From Membranipora membranacea (Eukaryota; Bryozoa; Gymnolaemata; Cheilostomatida; Membraniporidae): 64,000 bases of DNA. This document shows, piece by piece, positions 35,463-47,000 of the stretch. Location of the stretch: the NCBI GenBank assembly GCA_914767715.1, contig OU612068.1, positions 30,378,001 to 30,442,000 on the forward strand. The letters run 5' to 3'. The notes below the pieces were generated by a model, which saw only the letters and a program-made list of their open reading frames with translations, was not told where the DNA came from and searched no databases. The translations under genes and the position numbers were made by a program. Positions within the stretch are counted from its first letter, which is position 1; each line of letters begins with the position of its first letter.

Positions 35463-37701
35463 ATGGCAGTGTCAGAGGAGATGACTAGGTTGTATTGTGA
35501 GCACAATGAAGATGTCATTGTTTGGTCAGTACAAGGTGAGTGTCTGTCTATAGACAACCCAATCATATCATATCTGATATACTCATTTTCATTTCTACCT
35601 TTGTAGCAAGAAATTCAATAAAATTAGGGTTTCAAGAACGCTTACACCAGTGAAGGGAGTTCATTGCTTACACACTCATTTTAATTATGATCAGATTCAA
35701 TGAGATCCTGATTGCTGCAAACCTCTTATACATATTATGGCAAAACATTCTTTCGGTTTGAACATGAACAAATAAATGGGATGTTTTTCTGGTTGTGGGT
35801 TCGAATGACATTGGAAAATGCCGATCCCTGCACAAGCCAGGTCGTGCAGGTAGTTCAAAAAATTCTTTAGAGCTGCTCACAATGCTATATGAAGTGGTAC
35901 CTAATCTTTGTATGGTTATAGATATAGCAAGCTTGCGGAGTAAGTACAGGATAGTGGGTAAGCTGATAGGTAGTAGTGCTAGCTCAGCCAGACAGAATCA
36001 GGTGATGACACGACCCATGTACCTCAACAAATGCGAGACCACTCTCCTTATAGAGAAAGGTATATCTTAATCTATTCTGACATTTTTCTCTGGTCTATGG
36101 CAAGTGGGTTATAACTTGGTCAAATCTTTTAGTTATTCTTGTCTAAAAGTATTATTCAAATTCAATTGATTTTATTAAATGTTGTATAGAAGGCAATTTT
36201 TTATATTGGTAGAGTTTGCTTGCCTTGTCAGAACACCCAGATGTGAGCTCAGTCTTTCGACGATTAGACGACGTCAAGAAATAACAGAATCTCACCACAA
36301 AGAGTCACTTGAGATACAGGTCTGGGAGACTAAGATGCTATGCTACCAAATCCATATATGTTTATGGATTCTACAAACATTTTCATAGATTTGAACTTGT
36401 CATGGTAGATTTTTATATTATTCATCTGCTGTCTTATGGCATCGACACACTCATCACAATTGAACCTTATAGCGCTGTACTATCACATGCGGTAATTTAC
36501 AAATATCAGCTCTTATATGGAACTGACCTAGCCTTGTCACGCGGCCACTGTTTTTGGTTTGGGCCGCTTGACAAGGCTAGAATTGACCATGTAGCGATCA
36601 ACATACCACCATGATAAAATAGTTTGAAACTGACAGGCTATTTGATTTTACAATACCAAAAATTATCTCTCGACTGATTAGTTGCATAATTTCATGGCAA
36701 TGATTAAAATCTTTGTTAGTCGGAAATATCTGACTTTTTACTTCACTTGTGACCCTAACAACAGATCTTTGATACAGAGAGTTCTAGCTAAGGAAGCTAA
36801 GATAGCAGATATAACACTGAGGGCTGATAAGATTGTGACAGGTGTGCTGAAAAAGAAAGAAAAGAGCACCTGTACCGAGGAGGAGAGGAATGAGATCATC
36901 TCCAATGTTACCAAAGAAATAAAACCCATACAAGAGGAGCAGATGCTTGTCCAGCAACCGATTGGTTAGCTATTTATGATGATAAACCTAGATTAGAGTT
37001 TAATTCAGCCCTATTTTTTATATTGTTGCCCCACTGATACTACTTGGTCATACCAATAGGGATCGAGCAACTCCAATGCAGAAAAAAAGGTTAACAACTT
37101 ATACATATGACCCAAGTGTGGGAATACATCCTTGCTCTGTGATTTGTGTTTGTTATATAGCATGGCTTGTTGTTTTATGACAAGAGAGTTTATGGGACGA
37201 TGAGGCTATTGCTGTAGACTGGCGTTTTCCACACACAGACACTCAGAAGTACAAGTATATTGTGTTCAGAGACCTATGGCAGCAGGGCTTTATGATGTCA
37301 TGTGGAGCTAAGTTTGGTGGAGATTTTCTTGTATATCCAGGTAATTGTCATCTCAATTAACTACAATCTACTTTCATATGTTCATACACATCTTATCATA
37401 CCTATCATGTAGTCTCAGATTGATGAATGAGGCCCAAGAGATCCATCTGGACAACAACACCAAATATTCCAGTCACAGCTGCAAATACACTTAGTCAGGT
37501 ATTTATTTTTCAGGTGATCCTGAGTTGTATCATGCTAAGTTTGTGGCAGTGTGCCAGCAGAGTACAGAACCCCTCACACCCACAGATGTAGTACAGGTGG
37601 CCAGACTAGCATCTAATGTGAAGAAAACAGCTCTTATGTGTCATGTAGATCCAGAGACTGAGAGAGTGACTTATACTAAACTAGACTACAATCCAGGCTG
37701 A
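35463..37701 (+). CDS. TSEN34: TSEN34, catalytic subunit of tRNA-splicing endonuclease, six exons
   Basis: Nuclear endonuclease subunit that cuts the 3' splice site of intron-containing pre-tRNAs, working with TSEN2, TSEN15 and TSEN54. Exons 35463-35535, 35922-36059, 36213-36319, 36778-36964, 37185-37340 and 37514-37701 join in frame and give 282 aa (human about 310). The catalytic domain has FRDLWQQGF, KFGGDFLVYPGDPELYHAKF and VKKTALMC. The expected catalytic triad is present: Tyr219, His227 and Lys258, with the same 8- and 31-residue spacing as the human enzyme. The N-terminal domain is divergent, and the exon at 36213 was chosen because only acceptor TAG/AG keeps the frame. It follows the UPF0449-like gene in tandem. 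The start is the only Met in exon 1 before the conserved part. Confidence 0.93.
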
Positions 37702-38108
37702 GGATGACATCTACATAGCTAATCTTTCCTAAGGCTCTAGAGAATATAATTCTAGTAGGATTAATATTGGAATGGCCCATCTTATTTGGGATGCTTGTTT
37801 TCAGAAAAGTCATTTTGATAAGAAACAAAAAATTCCATTTTATTATCAACAACAAATAAATTAAAACCTCAACCCTACAAACAATAAAAATTTTATAATT
37901 TAAATAAAAGAAAAAGAAACTATGCAAAACTCTGCTGTAGGTCTACCAAGAAGAAATAAAATAATGAGTATGGATGTGTGGAAAATGCATCATAATGAAA
38001 GAAATTAAAAATTCTTGTGAGAAGGACAACAGTTCAACTTTTACCATTATAAAATAACTGCATAGAAATTGGTTTGAACTGATCCTGAGGCTTTGGAATC
38101 ATTCCTAT
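37702..38108. other. Convergent intergenic gap (TSEN34 / Emi1-like)
   Basis: About 400 AT-rich bases hold the 3' ends of two convergent genes. AATAAA occurs on the plus strand near 37856 and 37952 and may serve TSEN34. Nothing else is seen. Confidence 0.4.
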
Positions 38109-41100
38109 TTACAAAAGGCGCTTGAGATGCTTTTTACTTTTCTTAGAGTTGATAGGCTGATCACTGGTTCTAGACTTTTTATTAGGTTGAGTAATACAAT
38201 CCTTAGCACCATGGAATTCTAGTTCACACAGCATGCAAAAGTCATATCTACAACGTTTTCTTGTACACTTAGCCTGCCTCGCTTCAACATAATGTTTAGC
38301 AGGAGCAGAGCATCTGACGCACTTCACAAACTTTTCACCAGCTTTAAGTTTCTTTGCCTCATGAGCAAATCTGTTAAACAGAGATGTGTCATTTGAGCTT
38401 TCTGGACTGGAGACTCCACTCGGTGATTTTATTGGAGATGTACTGAAGGCAGTATTGGTTCGGTCTTTCATTGACAAAAGTGGTATACCACATGAAGCAC
38501 CCATAGATGAAACTGGGTCTTCTTTGGTTGGTGATGAATTTTCCTGAAAATGAAAGTCAAATATAGACATATTGAAAAATACCATCACCCTCCCTGATCA
38601 AACTAAACGAATGCGATTTTTATGTATTTGGAGTTGTCTACCCAAGCAAATTAGGTAGACAACTCCTTATCAGAACAGCTTGCACCCATCTACATCTAAT
38701 TCCAGACGCCCTGATACAACCCTTGCTATGATGAACATGTTTATGAAGTGTCAAATCCTTGATAGATTGTGTTACATAGCACATTGCACACGGGAACATT
38801 AAGTTATCATTTTAATGTCAATGATAGAATTTACAAAAGAGGTCTGAAAATCAAACTTTGTATATATTCTAATCCCTGAAATCAACACTATTCTTGACCA
38901 GGTTGCTCAATTTATATATGTAAACGTGTTTCAATCATATGAGGTAGTAACATCGTATATCAACGTAAATACGATTTTCTTACCTTGCCTGGATGGCGGG
39001 GCAGATCTGGGATGTCAACCTTTAGTTTCAGCTGCTTGTCTGACAGTACAATGCTTTTCCATTGTTCTGAAACTTTAGAACATCTACAAACAAAATCAGC
39101 GACTCCGGGTTATTGTTTTGTGAGCGGTGAGAACATGTTGTGCGGTAGTGCGATCTTACAATTTGTGTGTTGACTTGTGTCATTACCAGGCATTTCCGAG
39201 GGTACGTTGATGTTGTGTTTTATCAATAGGGATGCCGTCATTATCACTAAGCTAAACAAGACCAGTTAAAATCATTCTACGCTTAGACCCACTTTGGCTA
39301 GAAGATAGTAAGCAGTAACGCTGTTAGACATTTCAAATCTTAGAGATGTACACATTGACCAGGCGTTGTTGTCCCAGTCTTACTTCGGTACATCTCTTTA
39401 CTTACCGCTGTAGGTCTCGGTTACTGAGCATGTTAAAGATGGTTTTGAGACATGGTATGTGTAAGTCGTCAAGCTCTGAGATAACATCTATGTATTCTGT
39501 GCCCATACGACGGCCTATGACCTTTGCTAAGGAACATGTCCTATTTAAACTGTCATAGTAATCTTGCATTCTCTTAAGACCACTATCAGCCTCACTAGTT
39601 TGACTCAATCTTGATAGTTGTGAATCGCCATAACCACTGTCCGGCTGTGAAGCATGAGCATTGTCATGATGAGAGTGTTCGACACATTTACTAGTCCTTT
39701 TATTGCACTGTGTATCATATTCTGAATGAGAAGGTTCTTCTTCAGACTTGTATTGTGATTCATGAGTATCGTCCTGTGCGTATGTAAGTAGGAGTGAGTC
39801 GGTAAACCCGGAGTCATGTCTCTCGTGTCTCGGTGATTCTGTATGTGACTTGGTACGTGGATTTATGGGTGTACTGGTACTACCAGACTTCTGCTGGAGA
39901 TTTTTGCCAAACTGAGAGATAGTGTCACATTTCACAGCACTCGTCTTGTCATCACTGATGATTGTGACTCCAGTCTCACAGGCCTCAGGAGCCTTAAGGC
40001 GTACTGCTGGTAGTTCATTGTTCATGATAAGCTGCAGCTCCTTTTCTAGATCATCTAACACTGGAAATTCTAAATAAAATGCATGAGCACATTAAAGGTA
40101 GGAAGAAATTGAGCCTGTTCTGACACTAATGAAAATCCTAAAAGTCGTTTCTAGGCTATGCAATAGAAATAGGGCATGTGACGATAATCTTTTTGTCACA
40201 AGTGAATTGAAAATTCTGTACCCAATGTGTGCAGTAGTGTCTTTCAACCATGAGAACCCAAATTAACACAATTAAGCTATGCTAGGCAGCTGCAGAACAG
40301 ACATGGGACAGATGGTGAGTCTAGAGATTCAAACATGTTAATGATGAAAGGATTACAACCAGGGTCATCAAATAAAAGAATGATAAGGAAGATGAGCTGC
40401 TGCATAGCCTACTTCTCAATCATATTGACCAGGACAAGATAGATCTGAAATAATTTACTTTGAATCACAAAACCACCAAGCGAGAGGTAACATTATTAAT
40501 TTATATCTCACTTCTTACATCCCGAAACAGGTACTTAAATTCAAATCATATGAGATCACTGTCAAGAGTTGCTAACAACAAGAGAGTACTGCGAGACTGG
40601 GAGACAGAAGATCTTGTGAAGGATGTGTGTTACTCACGGAGGTCGTTCAATTGGAAACATCCAAAATTGCAATCTCGCTTTCAATCACCCAGTCAATGAT
40701 GGAACTATATACATTCTGAGTGAGCGATGTGAAAGTGATAACTTGCTCTAATAAAGCATCCCTCTGAAAGACCCCCCAGGTTATCTCCACCATAAATTCT
40801 TGTCGTACTTCGTTTAGGTTTTTCATAATCAAATCTTTTATAACACAGTCAATCAGGTCAAAATTTTATTAGCTTTGTTAGATGTAGATCATTATTGTCA
40901 GATTTTTTATTCAAATTATTAGACTGCATGCAACATCCACTCAATGATTGATCCACTTTACCAACCATCGGAATTTCTTATTTCCCCAAATGGAGGGCCG
41001 GAGTACCCTGAAGAAGAGGGAAGGGCCTCCCTTTGAGAGCACAGGCTTCAGACAAGATTAATTCCGGACCCTGGATATTGGCAGTTTTCATTTGAATGAC

Positions 41101-41735
41101 CCTCAATAGTAGAACCCTCTTACTGTAGACCTCCTGTTGTTTATTCGAGTCAGTGGATGTGTACCTCAGTGGATGAGGCCTTGACCACTGACTTGGACAT
41201 CTTGGAAGAGGGAGTTCATTGCATACATACACATGATACAGCCACGCTTTCGATTGCAGAAAGCCCCTGATAAATCTCCTTCTCACGACTCTTGCGAATA
41301 AGCTTACCATATGGATCAGAGTTTGTAGAGCTTCTTTCACCTTCACAATGAGGATGAATACTTGAGTTTTCCTCGCTAATACTCTTTTTGTGACAATCAC
41401 CAACAAACCAGGAGTTGAGCAACATACTAATTTTCAACATTTTATCAAATTGTCTATCCCTACTAGTACTATTATTGTTTAGACTAGAGCCGAATGGCCT
41501 GCCTACACTTATTACTCAACTGCCTTTTGGGATATTTCACAGAGTAAACAAGGACAGAATCGCACACGCGGTCTTGTGGAAGTAGATGGATCTGGAGCTT
41601 TTCCGATAGCGGGAAATTTAAATTTAGAAACTTGTCTTTAACTCAACTGTCATCTCATTATTTTCGTCCAAATTCACACACCATGATATCTTCACAGAAA
41701 TATAGTTCAAGCATTCACTCACCTGAACTATCCAT
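38109..41735 (-). CDS. FBXO5: Emi1/Emi2-like APC/C inhibitor (F-box and ZBR), four exons
   Basis: Early mitotic inhibitors block the anaphase-promoting complex ubiquitin ligase. Exons (minus order) 41723-41735, 39406-40069, 38984-39083 and 38109-38543 close in phase and give 403 aa (human EMI1 is 447). A disordered N-terminal half carries DSGFTDS (90-96) and DSGYGDS (148-154), both matching the DSGxxxS beta-TrCP phosphodegron. A degenerate F-box follows (about 205-245: DDLHIPCLKTIF then CSKVSEQWKSIV). The ZBR zinc domain begins at Cys334 with spacing C-x2-C-x14-C-x4-C-x4-C-x2-C-x4-H-x4-C. The C-terminus is SKKSKKHLKRLL, close to the KKSKKNLRRL-type tail of vertebrate Emi proteins, with one extra Leu. 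Whether it is closer to FBXO5 or FBXO43 cannot be said. Confidence 0.9.
38630..38666. repeat. Perfect 13-bp hairpin in an Emi1-like intron
   Basis: GGAGTTGTCTACC at 38630-38642 is followed after 11 bases by its exact reverse complement at 38654-38666. It lies in the intron between the last two exons. Confidence 0.9.
40444..40782 (+). repeat. Dispersed repeat family D, copy 2, in the first Emi1-like intron
   Basis: This copy matches the reverse complement of 31861-32311 over most of its length and ends in the same TTGAAAGACCCCCC-type terminus (here CTGAAAGACCCCCC). It sits in the 1.65-kb intron between exons 1 and 2 of the Emi1-like gene and contains no conserved splice signals. Confidence 0.75.
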
Positions 41736-42875
41736 AAACTTATTAGCACATATTTGACACTCACTGCCTCAATACTTGGTCATTAACACTGTGGTAACAA
41801 ACTATAGGTTGGCATTTCCTCGTCACTACATATAAGAAACCATAAGCTTGTCCTGAAACAATTTTAACGTCATATAGCGCCTCTGTTTTTAAATAATGAC
41901 CAATCAGAGTGAGATTAACATAAAAACTTTTAGCTCTCCAACATTTTTCATTTCTATCCTCATTTTCCGGTTTGTAAAGCTAAAAGTGTAACCTAGTCAG
42001 CATTACTGCCCCAAGCTTATCCTGAACACAACTCATTGTGTCAAGCACCACCATACATATCCTTACTGTCAATAGATTAGGGTATCATTTTTGATTCCAG
42101 TGGGTAAATAATGGTACATTTCAAACAATACATCCTTATTTATTGCTAAATTAGAAATTCTCTGGTCACACCAGGTCACACTCACTTCAGACTCACAGTC
42201 ACATCAATCAGCATGGACTGAAGAATTTGATGCATGGTTGGTGGTTGATATCATCATAGGCATCTGGAGTTACAAGCATGTATAATTTGTGCCAATGTCA
42301 TGGACATTGGCAAAATATACATGCTTGGAACTCAAGATGATGCTAATCTAATGGTTGACACAAGACATGTCATTGGTATGTGTTTTGTTATGGCATAATA
42401 ATCATATCCAGGATGGATGGAGAGTTATTTTCAATAAGTACTATAGATAAGAGAGGTAAAATTGAGTGAGGCTTATCTAGAGTTAACAACAGTGGCCAAC
42501 ATCACTGTGTGTATGAGGATATGGCTTCTAATGACTGCTGAGCAACATTATAATTATTATATATACAAAGGCTTACATAGCTAAGACTAAGAGTGCTGCT
42601 TGTACATGTAATATTAAATAGTACTTTCAAATTAATCCATTAAGTCAATGATAAGAGTAGGTTGATTCATTAATTAAACGCTCATTGTTTAAATAGTTGG
42701 ACTGTAAGCATAAAAAAGTGAGGAGACCGACTCTGAGTGGTGACAATCAGTGTGTTTGTAATGCAATTATAAAGTTGATACCACAGAACTCATTGGTTTC
42801 ACACAGGAGATACATTCATTTGAACATCATTGTGTTGTCATTTATTTATAGAAGGAGATACATCGTTAGTGCGAT
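41736..42875. other. Divergent intergenic region (Emi1-like / POLR2K)
   Basis: This 1.1-kb stretch lies between two divergently oriented starts and should contain both promoters. I recognise no exon, RNA gene or repeat family in it. Confidence 0.35.
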
Positions 42876-43836
42876 ATGGATAAAGATCATCCTGGAACAA
42901 CACAGACTAAGGCCCCTCCTCCTATGGTGTACATATGTGGAGGTTCGTTCTATTTTCTTCTCCATATTGTCGACAAGCCTTAGAATTTGATGCCATTTGA
43001 CTCAGTTTACTGTGGTCACAGTGGCTTCTAACTGTGCTTTACATACCTATGATTAATTCTATAGCATGACATCTGCCATTAAATACTGACAATATTCTAG
43101 CTGACTGACACGAAGCTTGCACAGAGCCTACTATACAGAGATCTTGCTCATTCTAATTGGAAGACCCCACTGGATATACATAATTCTTATATTTTCTGCT
43201 CAGTATTTCGTAACCGTACATGTCCTCATTTTTGCTGTTGGTAATGTAGAATGTCACAGACCAAACACAATAAAAGCTAGAGACCCAATCAGATGTCAGG
43301 AGTGCGGATATAGAATAATGTACAAGAAAAGAACAGAGAGATGTGAGTATCAATCATCGTTCTTTTTTATTTGATGACATGATCTGTATATCATTCAAAC
43401 AACACTTTCCAAAATTATTTGATAAATCAGGGCACCTTATGAACTGTGTTTGATAGCATCATACACAGGGGCAGATGTCAAATCCCCGAATTACCCGTAG
43501 ACCATTTTGGTATACGGGTAAATTTGGAATCAGAAACACAGCAGTTAATCTCAAGCAAATTTGTGTATCCAATCAATGAGTTGCCTCTAACTCCTTGATC
43601 CAATAGTCCAGTGAAATTTTCACAATTATCAAGAAATAATTACCATAAATAGAGATACCATATTTAGGGAAATTCAAAATAATTCTGTCTATGCACCAAT
43701 CTGTGTTCTTTATATTGCAAGTGAATGAGAAAGCAAATTTTCCTATTACACTGTTTGTACCGTTTAGTTAATCCTTCATTCGTTGGTTAAATTGATACCT
43801 ATTTTATTTCCAGTGGTTGTGTTTGATGCTAGATGA
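42876..43836 (+). CDS. POLR2K: POLR2K (RPABC4/Rpb12), shared RNA polymerase I/II/III subunit, three exons
   Basis: Small zinc-binding subunit shared by the three nuclear RNA polymerases. Exons 42876-42942, 43250-43342 and 43814-43836 join in phase (1, then 1) to give 60 aa; the human protein is 58 aa. The zinc ribbon uses CGEC (Cys21, Cys24) and CQEC (Cys38, Cys41), followed by [19 protein letters not shown], the near-invariant C-terminus. The last exon encodes only the final residues after a 471-bp intron, which is why no long frame shows it. The first Met of exon 1 gives a length typical of the family. The gene is divergent from the Emi1-like gene and converges on EXOC3 with a 220-bp gap. 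Confidence 0.97.
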
Positions 43837-44056
43837 CAACAGACTACCATCAAGAGTTCAACCAGTACACAAAAAATATTACCTTGTCAATAATCATCAT
43901 TATGTTATTAACTTGACAATATTTGATGAAATAGACAATATTTGCATATAAAAATATCCTTTTACCTACATATATTATTTTAGTTACGTTCTATTTGTCA
44001 TCTTTAAATATTGCAATCATGTAATTGTTGACATATAAGTATAAACCATTTTTCTC

Positions 44057-47000
44057 CTAAGACACTCTTGACATTATTCCTTCTCTCACCCGACTGTTTC
44101 CACGATCAGCCAGAGTATCGTTCACCAGCTAAAAAATAAACATAATTATGTAATCAAAACCCTGCCAAAAACTCTGCTGTTAACCTAAGATTTATAATGT
44201 TCTTATTACATATAAGACAGGCCTCTGAGATTGGGATAGTTTTTAAATCATAATAACCCATTGAAAGATTTGACCTTCGGATTTCGAATCAGCATTCAAA
44301 GATCCATTTGAACTCAATTCACGGTGATTTCCAAGTCATAATGATGTAAAAGGTAACATGAGTTTTCCTTTCTAATTCCACAAAAAAATATCCATAATAC
44401 TGTAATCAAGTTCTTACACAAAACCTACAAGTCGAAGTGCTTATCTGTTTTGCACTCGAATAATAACATTATAATATATTCATTCCGGACAGAACCCTCT
44501 ATCTTATACCAAACTTGATACAAACAGTAACACATGTCTCCTGTACTCTCATAAAAGCTACTCAGATTTTATTACCAGAATAGCCGAATTCATCCAGACC
44601 CCTCCATAGTTACTCTATGCCTAAACTATAGTGGAGATAACCCTGATTAGTTACTATGACTAACCTGCTGTGCCTCAGACCGAGATGTATCTCCTCTTAG
44701 CTGTAATAAGCTGACCAGCTGATCTGCCTTCGCATCCGGATACTGACTCAATAATGTCTACAATCAAAGTCATCAAAAGTACATGTATAGTCACTACCAT
44801 GTAGATTATCCTCTCATTCTAGAGGTGCATGAAATATGGCCAAGTATAAGCTTAGAGAAGTGTGTGTTTTTATGAAAGAGGCAAACAATTCATTAATTTT
44901 TTTTGAGTTCGAAGCAAAAACCCTGAGGTGATATCTCATGCTCAGTCTTTGATACTACACAGGTGATACTATATGATCATACACACCGACAACTCTAGAG
45001 CCATCATAGAAGTATCACCCATCTTGAGTATCTCAGCCATGGCAGGCAGCACGTTTTTAGTCTCGTCTGGTAGCACAAGATCAGAGGCTAGTTGAGTAAA
45101 TATTTTGTTGATCTGGTCAGATTCTGTCACTATTTTATCAGCTGCAGTTTTCTTTTCCTCAGGTGTATTGAACATTATTTTCCTAAAACCGCATAAGAAC
45201 ATTCTTAGGACCAATTTCCACAACTGTTCGACATAAGGTAGCTTATAATCAGCTGTACACATTGTACTGAATGGTTCACAAGTGAGATCCCTTTATCCAA
45301 GGCAACTGGCAATCTCAAATAGGCTGGAGATCAATATCATAGAACATCATGAGTAATATCATTAAATTGAAGGGAGAAGAGATTAAAACCATGCACTATA
45401 TATGGATATGAAACAACATGGTTTATCTGAAAACATAGGACAGTTTGAAGGTTTCATGCGATGTCAGAGATGAATAGTGACCTGGAGGGTGAGAGAAGCT
45501 GACGCAGATATAAGATAATTATCTGTTCGTATATCATCAGCATTAATCTCTGATAGTGTGATGCTCTCAGATGCAGAAAGTCATGATGGTAGTCTTCTAT
45601 AGTAATACATATAGTGTCCACATCATTCTCATTATCCGTCCTACAATAGTGTAATTGTGTGAGATTTGTGAAGTATATTTACTGATTTGAGCACAGCGTA
45701 ATGGTGTCTACTAATTGTGATGTTCATGGTGGCAAGCAATGCCGGTAGATTTTTATGAAAATTCTCCACTTTGTAGCACGAGTTCACACACACTGGAGAA
45801 AAGGTGATTGTCACCCATATTGCAAGCACCTGTTCTGTAGCATGATTAACATCACTGTATTCAACTCAATCAATAATCCTTTGATAATCCTTTTTGAACC
45901 AATATATAGTGGGTAGACTTACCATTTTCTGGTGAGAATATTTTTAATGTATGGGCCGAGATCCTCAAACACTTCTTCTTTCAGATACAAACAGCTAAAA
46001 ATCATAAAAAACTGCCTAACATCTGCCTACAATTATCATACATACAAACTGTCCAGTTGTTCACCAAATTTTGTCCAATATAGCTTGGGGCATTACCCTT
46101 TGTTACCCCTGTAACCCTGTTATCTTGTTACGCTATCTTAAATTAAGTCACCCGCAAACAGCTAAACTAAACACTAGCAGTTTTAACTGCTCTGGTGTAA
46201 CTGAGGGAGGGCCGTCTTCCAGTCAAAGATAGATCAGTTATAGTATAAATAATCGAATATATATCACTGATGAATGAGATGAAAAGCAATTTACATACCC
46301 ATGATCGGCAACTTGTATGAACTGATTGGTGATTGTATGGTATCGATCTCTCTCTTTATTACCATACAGCATATCTCTGGGTCCTTCATCCTCTAAATAC
46401 TTAGTCTTCAGCTGCTTAGTCAAGTCACTCAATGTGTCACAGTTATTCACATTGGCTATCTGTGGTTAGGTGAGAAAATAGACATTTTATGAGGCCAGTT
46501 ACGTGCGAGGAAAACGGAAAACAATATAATTAAGATATCTGACTGCCTTGGTCGGCATGTAAGGAGGGGGGAGTATGCTTTAACCCCACCAGAGCTTGTC
46601 GAGAGAAGCTAACTCTAACATAACAACAGCTAAATATGGATTTTTACACAAGTGCTTGATGATACCATATCGTGAAACAAACCTTTCAATATTTATAGAC
46701 CCTTTGTGAACAAGCTAACACTGTATAACAAAATTTGCTCGATCTTATCAGCTTGTGAATTGAGTCTCACTAAAGAGAAAGTACTCACCATATACTGGAT
46801 ATAGAATCTAGGCTGTTGTCTGTCTGTGAAATGCAATTCTTTGTATCTCTTCAGCTCCTCTAAAAAAAATTAACATGGCACATTATATTGCAACTGAACA
46901 TATGGGCTAATTGAGAATAGAGCGGCATTTGAGTATGAAATAATGAAAAGCCTGACCAAAACCTTTATGACGATCAAATAAAAAAAACCCAAGGCCCTGC

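Noticed and set aside
35360-35566. Minus-strand frame with repeated LNQA units
   Set aside because: It is the translated complement of the 12-bp tandem repeat and is antisense to TSEN34 exon 1.
35785-35815. GGTTCGAAT word suggesting a tRNA B box
   Set aside because: No matching A box or cloverleaf stems around it.
40460-40699. Frame sharing MRSLSRVANNKRVLRDW with the frame at 31956-32207
   Set aside because: The shared peptide comes from two copies of dispersed repeat D; the frames diverge soon after and there is no start, length or codon pattern in common.
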